NCBI RefSeq assembly: GCF_016907695.1
Contig: NZ_JAFBCK010000001.1
Span: forward strand, 2,170,001 to 2,234,000
DNA length: 64,000 nucleotides
Direction of reading: 5' to 3'
Source of the DNA: Actinokineospora baliensis
GTDB taxonomy: Bacteria > Actinomycetota > Actinomycetes > Mycobacteriales > Pseudonocardiaceae
The position numbers were made by a program, and so were the translations under genes. Below the pieces are notes generated by a model that was not told the origin of the DNA, searched no databases, and was given only the letters and a program-made list of their open reading frames with translations. Positions 54,330 to 63,999 of this stretch are shown piece after piece. The number at the start of each line of letters is the position of its first letter. The stretch's first letter is position 1.

Positions 54330-54900
54330 CCGCTCGCCCCGCGCACCCCCCACCCGACGCCCGGCTTCGGCTGTCGCGGGTCCCCCGGTGGACGGCCAAG
54401 CGGGTTCGCTGCCGCGAACAGGGTGGCCTCGATCAACCCCTGCCGCGGTGTGCCAAGTGAGTAGCAGGTGTGCCAAGGCTTCCGCTGCTCCTTGTGGCGC
54501 CCGTGCGGGCAGGGCTGTGGCTTCGACCAACGGCCCCTTGACCTTCGGTGGGGTTGGTCCCGTTTACCCGCTGAGTACCAGCTGCGGCGGACGGCGGCTT
54601 GGTCCAGGTCTGTGCTGTGGTGGTGCCAGAGGACGACCGGTGTGGCCGAGGCTTGGCTGTGACCTCGGTCAGTCTCCGTTCGGCCCCCGATCAGGCGTGG
54701 TCTTTGCTCGCCCGGGTATCGGCTGCCGCAGGTGGCGATTCACTCTGGGCCCCAGCTGCCGTTGTGGGCCAGGTGCGCGGCCGGTGTGGTGCGGCCGGGA
54801 TGAAGCTGGCGCTCGGTCTGGGCCTCAGCTGTCGCGGTGTGCCGGGTGGCAGGCCGAGGTTTCCGCTGCTCCTTGGTCGGGCTGGGTCTTGCTCCGAGTC
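54330..54900 (-). repeat. Decayed copies of the prenyl synthase 3' end
   Basis: A 570-bp gap beyond the stop of the prenyl synthase. The gene end, read on the plus strand as AGCTGTCGCGGTGTGCCAGG (from 54902) and followed by CCTCCGCTGCTCCTGG, recurs in degenerate form. One copy lies at about 54824-54890 (CAGCTGTCGCGGTGTGCCGG, TTCCGCTGCTCCTTGG) and one at about 54440-54545 (CTGCCGCGGTGTGCCAAG, TTCCGCTGCTCCTTG, then GGCTGTGGCTTCG). A weaker third copy is near 54752. Open frames here are tail-copy artefacts. Confidence 0.75.
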
Positions 54901-55908
54901 CTAGCTGTCGCGGTGTGCCAGGTGGGTGGCCAGGGTGGCCAGGGCCTCCGCTGCTCCTGGGTGGGGGTTTGCCCGCGTCAGCAGAGTTGTGGCTTCGGCC
55001 AGCCTCCGCTCTGCTTCCAGCTGGGCCCAGTCCCGTCCACCCGCTGACTGGATCAGGTGGGCGGCGTGTGTTTGCTCCGACTCGGTCAGCGCTCGGTCTC
55101 CCCGGTAGAACGCGGCCAATTCGACGCCCGCGGCGGTTCCGGAGTTCAGGGCGGCGACCACCGGCAGGGTCTTCTTGCGGTTCACCAGGTCGCCGCCTGG
55201 TTTTCCGGTCGTGCCGGGGTCGCCCCAGATGCCGAGGAGGTCGTCGACCAACTGGAACGCAAGTCCCAGTTGTTCGCCCATCTCGCGCAGCGCGGCGATC
55301 TGGCCCGTGGTCCCGCCGCCGAGCAGCGCCCCCAATGCGCACGCGCACCCCATGATCGACCCGGTCTTGCCAGCCGCCATCGCTTCGCACTCGGCGACGG
55401 TGACTTCCGTGCGGTGCGGGAAATCGGCGTCCGCGCTCTGGCCGTCCATGAGCCACCACAGGGCGTCGGTGAGGATCGGCAGGGAGCGGTCGGCGTGGGG
55501 GGCGGCCGCGAGGACGCGCAAGGCCAAGGCCCACAAGGCATCCCCGGCCAGTAGTGCCGCGGGGACGCCGAAGACCGTCCACGCGGCACCTCGGTGTCTG
55601 CGGGTCCGGTCGCCGTCCATGATGTCGTCGTGGAGCAGGGAGAAGTTGTGCACCAGCTCCACCGCCACCGCCGCGGGGATGGCCGAGGTGGGGTCACCGC
55701 CGACGGCGCGGGCGCAGAGCAGGGCGAGGGCGGAGCGGACCATCTTGCCGCTGTCGGTGTGCACGGGGCTGCCAAAGGCGTCGGACCAGCCGAAGTGGTA
55801 GCACGCTATTCGCCTCATGGGGTACGGCATGGCCGCCACGGCAGCACGCAGCGCAGGCAGCACGGCACCACGGCTCTCGGTCAGCACCTGCTCGACACCC
55901 GGGCTCAT
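54901..55908 (-). CDS. Polyprenyl diphosphate synthase (FPP/GGPP synthase type)
   Basis: The 335-residue class I prenyltransferase condenses isopentenyl diphosphate with an allylic diphosphate. The first aspartate-rich motif is LLHDDIMDGD with RTRRHRG after it. The second is FQLVDDLLGIWGD, followed by GKPGGDLVNRKKTLPVV. The residues before the first motif (AVELVHNFSLLHDD) lack large aromatic residues at the fourth and fifth positions, which allows a product longer than C15 (inference). It is divergent from the terpene synthase and probably supplies its substrate. Its 3' end has decayed tandem copies downstream. Confidence 0.9.
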   Translation of the reverse strand: MSPGVEQVLTESRGAVLPALRAAVAAMPYPMRRIACYHFGWSDAFGSPVHTDSGKMVRSALALLCARAVGGDPTSAIPAAVAVELVHNFSLLHDDIMDGDRTRRHRGAAWTVFGVPAALLAGDALWALALRVLAAAPHADRSLPILTDALWWLMDGQSADADFPHRTEVTVAECEAMAAGKTGSIMGCACALGALLGGGTTGQIAALREMGEQLGLAFQLVDDLLGIWGDPGTTGKPGGDLVNRKKTLPVVAALNSGTAAGVELAAFYRGDRALTESEQTHAAHLIQSAGGRDWAQLEAERRLAEATTLLTRANPHPGAAEALATLATHLAHRDS

Positions 55909-56307
55909 GGCTCGCGCTTCCCCGTCGACTCCGCTAGCGACCCCTGAATGATCCCGTGCAGCTGCACAGTCCCCGGTGATCTTTTCGGGTGATCTCCTCG
56001 CCGGTATGCCCCGAATGGCCCAAACAGTTGCCGCGCACCGTAGGGGCGCGGCCGCCGCGCAGGTGAAAGCTGTTCACACCCGGGTGGCGCGTGCCCGCCG
56101 AAGGGCAGGCTAAGGAAGTCGTGGTCACTGACCGGCTCGACGTCGACCCGGTCACCCGGCCAAGATCACCGGAGTGGCGCAACCGGCAGCGGCACACGGT
56201 GACGCCCGTGCGTCCGCACAGGTGAACCGGTGCGGCATCCGCATGAGCGAGATGGAGCGAAACAATCCACCGCGTTTACAATTGAACTATAAAATGGAGG
56301 AGTTGGT
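55909..56307. promoter_or_regulatory. Divergent control region of the prenyl and terpene synthases
   Basis: The 399-bp region has no convincing gene. Its right end is AT-rich, with a TACAAT -10 candidate at 56277-56282 and TATAAA at 56288-56293. A GGAGG ribosome binding site (56296-56300) is seven bases before the TTG start. Promoter hexamers for the minus-strand synthase are not clear. Confidence 0.5.
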
Positions 56308-57390
56308 TTGAAAGATTCTCCCCATCCGGCGGTCGAACTTCGTTACGGAATGTCCTACCGGCTGCCCGCGCTGCCGACCCACTGCCCGCTCGCGCTGCAC
56401 CAGGACTACCCGGCCACCGCGCCCCGGGTCCTGGCCTGGCTGCGCCCCTACCTGGTCGACTACTTCGGCGAGTCCGAACAGGACAGTCGGATCACCGACC
56501 GCTACCTCCGCCAGGACCTGCACCGGTGGGGTGCCCTGTGCCTGCCGCACACCCGGCCGGACCGCTTCTTCGTCCAGCAGCTCTGGATGAACACCGCGGC
56601 ACTGGTCGACGACGCCTTCTCGGCGCCGTGGCTGCGCGAGCCCGCCGCCCGCGCCCGGCTCGCCGGTGAGCTGTGCACCGCGCTCGGGGCCGACGACGCG
56701 GGCGCGAACCCGTTGGTCCGGCTCGTGCGCGACGTGCACCGGCTGATGCTGCCCACAGGTGATTCGGTCGGCGGGCGGATGGTCGAAGCGGGCCGGGCGG
56801 TGGTGGTCAACAACGCCACCGAGAACACCGTCGAGGACCTGACCGACCTGGACGCCTACCTGGGCTCCAGCCGCCGGGTGAACGCCTACGGCTTCTGGAT
56901 CCTCGCCGTCGCCGAGTGGTCCCTCGGCATCGACCTCGGCGACATCGCGGCGGAAGACCCGTTGGTGCGCCGGGCGTGCACGCTCGCGATCGACCACTGG
57001 ATCCTCGTGAACGACCTCTACTCGTTCGCCAAGGAACTGGAAGAGGGCGAGACCAGCAACGCCGTGTGGGTCCTCTTAGGACAAGGTGCTCCCCTCCAAG
57101 AGGCCCTCGACGCCATAGCCGCCCGCGCCGTCGCGACCGAGCAGCGCTTCATCGCCACCCGCGACAAGATCGCCACCGGACCGCTGCGGCACCGCACCGA
57201 CCTGTCCCGCTTCCTGGTCGAGGTCGGCCACATGATCACCGGAAACCTCCGGCACGCCCGCGAGAGCACCCGCTACCACGGCGACAACCGCACCCTCACC
57301 GACGACCTCGCGGGCAGCCCCGTCCCAGAACCCCGAACCCTCACCCGGCTCGGAACCGCCCACCAACCCCTCACCAACCCAACCCGCTAA
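56308..57390 (+). CDS. Class I terpene synthase
   Basis: The 360-residue cyclase has the metal-binding NSE motif NDLYSFAKELEEGE (Asn/Ser/Glu present), the pyrophosphate-sensor region LDAYLGSSRRVNAYGFW, and a C-terminal TRYHG matching the Arg-Tyr pair. The first metal motif is ALVDDAFSAPW: two aspartates but Ser in place of the usual final acid. That variant may change metal binding. The start is TTG behind GGAGG. Codon 257 is TTA (57076-57078). With the divergent prenyl synthase it forms a two-gene terpenoid locus; no P450 is nearby. Product chain length is unknown. Confidence 0.88.
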   Translation: MKDSPHPAVELRYGMSYRLPALPTHCPLALHQDYPATAPRVLAWLRPYLVDYFGESEQDSRITDRYLRQDLHRWGALCLPHTRPDRFFVQQLWMNTAALVDDAFSAPWLREPAARARLAGELCTALGADDAGANPLVRLVRDVHRLMLPTGDSVGGRMVEAGRAVVVNNATENTVEDLTDLDAYLGSSRRVNAYGFWILAVAEWSLGIDLGDIAAEDPLVRRACTLAIDHWILVNDLYSFAKELEEGETSNAVWVLLGQGAPLQEALDAIAARAVATEQRFIATRDKIATGPLRHRTDLSRFLVEVGHMITGNLRHARESTRYHGDNRTLTDDLAGSPVPEPRTLTRLGTAHQPLTNPTR

Positions 57391-57402
57391 CCCCGGCCCC
57401 CA

Positions 57403-57855
57403 CCCCGAGTTGTCCACAGCCCGCCCCGGCATCCACCGCACCCAACCCGCCCCTCCCGGTAGGCTGTATCTCGGGGGCAACTCAGCTCAATTGGATCTTG
57501 CAGCCACCCCGAAATGCGCCACTGAACTGCGAATATGCCACCGGAGCGGCACTGGCCAAGTGGCCGCCACCGCACCCCAGCGCGAACCTCCAACGACGAG
57601 AGTTATCCACAGGCCGCCTCGCCGCTCACCGCGTCGAGGCCGACTCTCTCGGTAGCCTGGGATTCGGGGGCTGCTCACATCGATTCGATCTTGCCTCGGG
57701 CCGTGGAGCACTCGAAACCCAGCTGACGCCCCGCCTCTCGCCGGGCTTCCGAGCACCCGCCCAGAGTTGTCCACAGCCCGCCTCACCACTCGCCCCGCCC
57801 AACCCGCCCCTCTCGGTAGGCTGGATACGGGGGCTGCTCAGCGCGATTCGATCTT
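57403..57855 (+). repeat. Triplicated ~97-bp unit with DnaA-box-like sites
   Basis: Three degenerate units lie at 57403-57501, 57598-57694 and 57762-57855. Each starts with a TTGTCCACA or TTATCCACA nonamer (57410-57418, 57603-57611, 57767-57775) and continues CAGCCCGCC-like. Each then has a CGGTAG-CTG block followed by CGGGGGC and ends with CGATTC/ATTGGATCTTGC. The remaining bases of this gap hold no gene; open frames are low-complexity. Confidence 0.75.
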
Positions 57856-57883
57856 GCCCGCCGCCCGCCGCCCGCCGCAAACG

Positions 57884-59734
<1,851 letters not shown>

Positions 59735-59751
59735 CCCCCGCTTGAGCGCAC

Positions 59752-59790
59752 GAGTGTGGCCCCCGTCCCGGTTGGACGGGGGCCACACTC
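59752..59790 (+). terminator. Terminator after hpd
   Basis: A perfect 17-bp stem (GAGTGTGGCCCCCGTCC / GGACGGGGGCCACACTC) with a 5-base loop starts 18 bases after the stop. Confidence 0.85.
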
Positions 59791-59863
59791 AGCTACTACT
59801 CAGGTGCGTTCGGGACCGGGCGGGTACGCTCGCCCCCAGGGCGTATTCACCTCGGGGAGAACC

Positions 59864-60112
59864 ATGGCCGCACGCAGGACGATGCCACTGGCTGGCGCTG
59901 CCGCGGCTGCTCTGGTCCTGGCGGGCGTCGCGGTGTTCACCGTGAGCAACGCGGGCTGCGCGAGCGCGGGCGAGTTCGTCCAGCGCCCGCAGGGCCTGGA
60001 ACTGGTGGGCGGCTGCGTCGACCCGGCCGACCTGCCCGCCGCGCCCAGCACGCCCACGTCGGAGACCGACGCGGGCCGGGCCGTCGAGCGCTTCCACCAG
60101 ATCAGCCCGTGA
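59864..60112 (+). CDS. Small exported protein of unknown function
   Basis: The 82-residue protein has a basic start and one hydrophobic segment (LAGAAAAALVLAGVAVFTV) that can be a signal peptide or anchor. A short tail follows with two cysteines (ASAG, GGCVDPADLP). A GGGGAG site precedes the ATG. No family is recognised. A terminator follows seven bases downstream. Confidence 0.6.
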   Translation: MAARRTMPLAGAAAAALVLAGVAVFTVSNAGCASAGEFVQRPQGLELVGGCVDPADLPAAPSTPTSETDAGRAVERFHQISP

Positions 60113-60118
60113 CCCGCC

Positions 60119-60143
60119 GCGGGGCCTCACGACGAGGCCCCGC
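60119..60143. terminator. Bidirectional terminator between the small exported protein and metB
   Basis: GCGGGGCCTC and GAGGCCCCGC form a 10-bp stem with a 5-base loop between convergent genes. Confidence 0.75.
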
Positions 60144-60152
60144 TGACGAGGT

Positions 60153-61310
60153 CTAGTCCAGTGCCTTCAGCAGGTCGGTCACCAGGTCCGTGCTGTCCTC
60201 GATGCCCACCGACAGCCGCAGGATGTCGCCCGCGACCTGCAGCGGCGACCCCGTGGTGCTGGCGTGGGTCATCTTGCCGGGGTGCTCGATCAGCGACTCG
60301 ATCCCGCCGAGCGACTCCGCCAGCAGGAACAGCCGGGTGCGGGCCGCCACGGCGAGCGCGGCCTCTTCCCCGCCCGCGACGGAGAACGACACCATCCCGC
60401 CGAACCGGCGCATCTGCTTGGCGGCGATCTCGTGCCCGGGGTGCTCGGCGAGGCCGGGGTAGTAGACCCTGGTCACCTTGGGGTGGCCGACCAGCGTCTC
60501 CACGATCCGCTCGGCGTTGTCGCTGTGCCGCTCCATGCGCAGCGCCAGGGTCTTGGCGCCCCGCAGCACCAGCCACGCGTCGAACGGGCCGGGCACCGCG
60601 CCCGCGGCGTTGCGCAGGAAGGCGAACTGGTCGCGCAGTTCGTCGTCGGAGGTGATCAGCGCCCCGCCGACCACGTCGGAGTGCCCGCCGAGGTACTTGG
60701 TCGTCGAGTGCAGCACGACGTCGGCGCCGAGGCCGAGCGGGGACTGCAGGTACGGGGTGGCGAAGGTGTTGTCGATGATCAGCCGGGCGCCCGCCTCGGC
60801 GGCGATCGCGGCCAGCGCGGCGATGTCGACGACGCCGAGCAGCGGGTTGGTCGGCGTCTCCGACCAGATGACCTTGGTGGTCGGGCGGACCGCGGCGCGG
60901 GTGGCGTCGAGGTCGCCGAGGTCGACCGCGGTGTACTCGACGCCCCACTGGGTCAGGACCTTGTCCAGCAGCCGGAACGTGCCGCCGTAGGCGTCGTTGC
61001 CGAGGATCACGTGGTCGCCGGGCCTGGTGATCGACCGCAGCGCGACGTCGGAGGCGGCGAGGCCGGAGGCGAAGGCCAGGCCGTGCTTGCCGCCCTCCAG
61101 CGCCGCGAGCGCCTGCTCCAGCGCGGTGCGGGTCGGGTTGGCGCTGCGCGAGTACTCGTACCCGCCCTCGCGCAGGCTGCCGACACCGTCTTGGACGAAG
61201 GTCGAGGTGGCGTAGATGGGCACGATCACCGCGCCGGTGTGCGGGTCGGGCTCCTGCCCAGCGTGGATCGCGCGGGTCTCGAACCCCCAGCGCGCAGTCT
61301 CGTCAGCCAT
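60153..61310 (-). CDS. metB: Cystathionine gamma-synthase
   Basis: The 385-residue PLP enzyme of transsulfuration joins O-succinyl- or O-acetyl-homoserine with cysteine. Motifs are FETRAIHAGQEPDPHTGAV, YATSTFVQDGVG, YSRSANPTRTALEQALAALE, VIWSETPTNPLLGVVDI, and SSTTKYLGGHSDVVGGAL with the PLP lysine as LHSTTKYLGGHSD. The C-terminal SLGGIESLIEHPGKMTH is typical. The ATG at 61310 has a TAGCCT -10 seven bases upstream, so it is probably leaderless. Neighbourhood with cystathionine beta-synthase matches the mycobacterial order. Confidence 0.94.
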   Translation of the reverse strand: MADETARWGFETRAIHAGQEPDPHTGAVIVPIYATSTFVQDGVGSLREGGYEYSRSANPTRTALEQALAALEGGKHGLAFASGLAASDVALRSITRPGDHVILGNDAYGGTFRLLDKVLTQWGVEYTAVDLGDLDATRAAVRPTTKVIWSETPTNPLLGVVDIAALAAIAAEAGARLIIDNTFATPYLQSPLGLGADVVLHSTTKYLGGHSDVVGGALITSDDELRDQFAFLRNAAGAVPGPFDAWLVLRGAKTLALRMERHSDNAERIVETLVGHPKVTRVYYPGLAEHPGHEIAAKQMRRFGGMVSFSVAGGEEAALAVAARTRLFLLAESLGGIESLIEHPGKMTHASTTGSPLQVAGDILRLSVGIEDSTDLVTDLLKALD

Positions 61311-61317
61311 GCCGTCC

Positions 61318-61323
61318 AGGCTA
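61318..61323 (-). promoter_or_regulatory. Candidate -10 of a leaderless promoter for metB
   Basis: On the minus strand, TAGCCT lies seven bases before the ATG at 61310. Confidence 0.45.
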
Positions 61324-61332
61324 CGGGGATCC

Positions 61333-61358
61333 GGCTCCCAGCCCACTACCTGGGAGCC
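61333..61358 (-). promoter_or_regulatory. Perfect 9-bp inverted repeat over the metB promoter
   Basis: GGCTCCCAG and CTGGGAGCC with an 8-base loop lie directly upstream of the metB -10. It could be an operator or the terminator of the upstream minus-strand gene; no T-run follows on the minus strand. Confidence 0.5.
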
Positions 61359-61406
61359 TTCCCACTATGAGGAATATTTCACCGATCGAGTGACCTGCGC
61401 CTGGTG

Positions 61407-61925
61407 TCAGTAGCGGCGCGCGCCCCGCAGCCACCGACCGGTCGGCGGCAAGATCGCGAACAGGAAAGCCAGCAGGGCGGCGGCAGCTCCGACGGCGAGC
61501 AGGATCGTGTAGGTGTCGTTGAACTCGAAGAGGGCCTGGAAGTAGTCGCTGACCGACAGGCCGATGCCGCGCAGCATCTCCGAGACCACGGGCTCCAGCG
61601 GCAGCGATGCCGCGCCGAGGATCGCGCTGATGGCTACGACGGGGGCCCCCGCCCGGCGCCGCGCGAACAGCATGATCGCGCCGATCAGTGCCAGCGCGGC
61701 GATCGCGAGCCTGCCGATCAGGATCGACTGCATCCCGGCCGGGAGGTCGAAAACGTTGCCGTAGGAAGGGAACTCGGCGAGGAAGTACGCCGAGGCGCCG
61801 CCGATGCCACCCGCAACGGCCAAAGAGGACAGTCCAGCTAGGACAGCCGTGGCCGGGCTGCTCTGCGCCAGCGGGTAGGACGGGTGGAAAGCCTGCTGCT
61901 GCGGGTACTCGGACTGGTAGTTCAT
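61407..61925 (-). CDS. Integral membrane protein of unknown function
   Basis: The 172-residue protein has a tyrosine/glutamine-rich N terminus (NYQSEYPQQQAFHPSYP) and four predicted membrane helices. It ends with a basic tail, GRWLRGARRY. Size, topology and N-terminal composition resemble the larger neighbour at 62009, suggesting related function. The ATG at 61925 is used; the terminator of the neighbour lies upstream, so it has its own promoter. Confidence 0.75.
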   Translation of the reverse strand: MNYQSEYPQQQAFHPSYPLAQSSPATAVLAGLSSLAVAGGIGGASAYFLAEFPSYGNVFDLPAGMQSILIGRLAIAALALIGAIMLFARRRAGAPVVAISAILGAASLPLEPVVSEMLRGIGLSVSDYFQALFEFNDTYTILLAVGAAAALLAFLFAILPPTGRWLRGARRY

Positions 61926-61966
61926 GGTTCCCCCTCGCGTCTCGCGGTGACGAACCCTGAGACGCC

Positions 61967-61997
61967 GATGGGCCCCGGCTGGTTGCCGGGGCCCATC
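61967..61997 (-). terminator. Terminator after the Pro/Gln-rich membrane protein gene
   Basis: GATGGGCCCCGGC and GCCGGGGCCCATC form a 13-bp stem with a 5-base loop, 11 bases past the minus-strand stop at 62009. Confidence 0.85.
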
Positions 61998-62008
61998 GAT
62001 TCACTTCA

Positions 62009-63247
62009 TTAGCTCCACTGCTGCGGGGGCTGCTGTCCGGGGGGCTGCTGCCCGTAGCCACCCTGCGGCGGCTGCTGCCCGTAACCCTGCTGCGGCGGCG
62101 GGAAGCCGGGCGGCGGGGTCTGCGGCGGCGGGCCGTACCCGGGCGGCGGGGGCGGCTGCTGGCCGTAGGGCTGACCGTAACCCTGCTGCGGTTGCTGCTG
62201 CTGGGGCTGGCCGAAGGGCTGCTGCGGCTGGCCGAAACCACCGGGCGCACCGGGGCCGCCGGTGCCACCGCCGCCGCTGAGCGAGCTCAGCGGCGAGCTG
62301 CCCAGCAGGTAGTCCTTGGTCTGCGGGAAGAACGCCAGCGCACCGGCACCCGCGATGATCAGGCCGAACACGAACGACGTGGTGATGCTGCCGCCGAAGG
62401 TGAAGGTGATGCCGTTGAGCAGCGAGCCGAGGAGCACGACACCGCCACCGCCGACGACCAGGAAGTGCGCGATGTTCAGGTTCCGCTTCAGCGCCAGCAG
62501 CACCGCGCCCGCGGCGGCCACGCCGCCACCGGCCAGCTGCAGCAACGAGAACAGCACGTTGATACCGCTCGGGCAGGCGATGCTGACCGCGAAGGCGCTG
62601 TCGTTGTAGGCCGAGCACGCGCTGCTGACCGACGAGATGGTGGACGTCAGCGAGATGCCCATGATCAGCGTGATCACGCCGAGCAGCGCCACGACGCCGA
62701 GCACGATCAGCGCGATCATGCCGGTGTTGGCGGGCTGGCCCGCGCGCGGCGCACCGCCGAGGCCGGGCTGCTGCGCGAAACCGCCCTGCTGCGGGTACCC
62801 ACCGGGCTGCTGGCCGTAGCCGGGCTGCTGCTGGCCGAACCCGCCGGGCTGGCCGTACTGCTGCTGCGGCTGGCCGTAGGGCTGCCCGAACCCGCCGGGG
62901 GGCGATGCGGTGTCGGCCGCGCTCGGCGGCGGGTTGTAGGGCGGGTTCTGCGGGACCGAGCCCGGCGGCACCATCTGGGTGGCGTCACCCTGGCCGGGGC
63001 GCACGACCTGCGTGCGGTCGACGCCGTCGTCCTCGCTGCCAGGGGGGTTCTGCCCCGGGCGGATGGCCTGCGTCCGCTCGACGCCGTCGGCGCCGGTGTT
63101 GTCACCGGGCGGCGGCGCGTAGTGCGGCTGCTGCGCCGGGTAGCCACCCGGCTGCTGGCCGTACGGCTGGTCCTGACCGGGTTGACCAGGCCACTGCTGG
63201 GGCTGACCGCCCTGCCATGGCTGGTTCGGCGGTTGGGGAGCACTCAT
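62009..63247 (-). CDS. Pro/Gln/Gly-rich membrane protein (Pra-like)
   Basis: The 412-residue protein has a long cytoplasmic N-terminal region rich in Pro, Gln, Gly and Tyr (PGQDQPYGQQPGGYPAQQP). Two VERTQAIRPGQ/VDRTQVVRPGQ elements resemble FHA-ligand TQ motifs. Four membrane helices follow from about residue 180 to 320, then a second Gln/Pro-rich tail. Its position between cbs and metB equals that of the mycobacterial proline-rich antigen gene. A threonine-phosphorylation role for the TQ sites is inference. The ATG at 63247 is preferred over a GTG at 63259. Confidence 0.78.
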   Translation of the reverse strand: MSAPQPPNQPWQGGQPQQWPGQPGQDQPYGQQPGGYPAQQPHYAPPPGDNTGADGVERTQAIRPGQNPPGSEDDGVDRTQVVRPGQGDATQMVPPGSVPQNPPYNPPPSAADTASPPGGFGQPYGQPQQQYGQPGGFGQQQPGYGQQPGGYPQQGGFAQQPGLGGAPRAGQPANTGMIALIVLGVVALLGVITLIMGISLTSTISSVSSACSAYNDSAFAVSIACPSGINVLFSLLQLAGGGVAAAGAVLLALKRNLNIAHFLVVGGGGVVLLGSLLNGITFTFGGSITTSFVFGLIIAGAGALAFFPQTKDYLLGSSPLSSLSGGGGTGGPGAPGGFGQPQQPFGQPQQQQPQQGYGQPYGQQPPPPPGYGPPPQTPPPGFPPPQQGYGQQPPQGGYGQQPPGQQPPQQWS

Positions 63248-63366
63248 CGGGTTTCCCACCCCTTTTGACCTGGTGTGTCAGCTGGCAACGCGGATAACAC
63301 TGCCGGTAACGCTATCTGATGCGCTATCCGGGTGTAGTTCGTGCCTCGCCGGGTGACCATGCGGCG

Positions 63367-63999
63367 TCACCGCCCGGCGAGGAAGCCGAGGAGATCTTGC
63401 CTCGTGACCACCCCGGCGGGCTTGCCGTCAACGAGGACGAGCGCGCCATCGGCGTCGGTCAGCGCCTTCATGGCCATCGACACCTGCTCGCCTGCGCCGA
63501 TCGTGGGCAGCGGGCCGGACATGTGGCGGTCGAGCCGGTCGGCCAGGGCGGCCTTGCCGGTGAACAGGGCGTCGAGCAGGTCGCGCTCGTTGACCGCGCC
63601 GACGACCTCGGCCGCCATGACCGGCGGCTCGGCGTTGACCACCGGCATCTGGCTCACGCCGAACTCGCGCAGGATCGCCACGGCGTCGGCGACGGTCTCG
63701 GTCGGGTGGGCGTGCACGAAGTCCGGGATGGTGTTGCCCGACGCGCTCTTGCGCCGCAGCACGTCGCCGACCGTGGCGCCGGAGTGCTCCGGCGGCAGGA
63801 AGCCGTACTGCGCCATCCACGGGTCGTTGAAGACCTTCGACAGGTAGCCGCGGCCGCCGTCGGGCAGGAGCACCACGACGACGTCGTCCGGGCCGAGCTG
63901 CTTGGCCAACCGCAGCGCCGCGGCCGCCGCCATGCCGCAGGAACCGCCCACCAGGAGGCCCTCTTCGCGGGCGAGCCTGCGGGTGATCTCGAAGGACTC
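63367..63999 (-). CDS. cbs: Cystathionine beta-synthase, C-terminal part (5' end outside window)
   Basis: The minus-strand frame is open to the window edge; about 211 residues are visible. The catalytic-domain end EEGLLVGGSCGMAAAAALRLA (phosphate-binding GGSCG) is followed by DVVVVLLPDGGRGYLSKVFND. Two CBS domains follow (VGDVLRRKSASGN... to NERDLLDALF, and MSGPLPTIGAGEQVSMAMKALTD in part). It makes cystathionine from serine and homocysteine with PLP. The CBS pair probably binds an adenosyl ligand. The arrangement cbs - Pra-like - metB supports the assignment. Confidence 0.93.
   Translation of the reverse strand, partial: ESFEITRRLAREEGLLVGGSCGMAAAAALRLAKQLGPDDVVVVLLPDGGRGYLSKVFNDPWMAQYGFLPPEHSGATVGDVLRRKSASGNTIPDFVHAHPTETVADAVAILREFGVSQMPVVNAEPPVMAAEVVGAVNERDLLDALFTGKAALADRLDRHMSGPLPTIGAGEQVSMAMKALTDADGALVLVDGKPAGVVTRQDLLGFLAGR

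Noticed and set aside
54359..55047. Plus-strand open frame of 219 codons over the prenyl synthase tail
   Set aside because: It overlaps the real minus-strand gene and the decayed tail copies; composition is Gly/Arg/Cys-rich with no family match.
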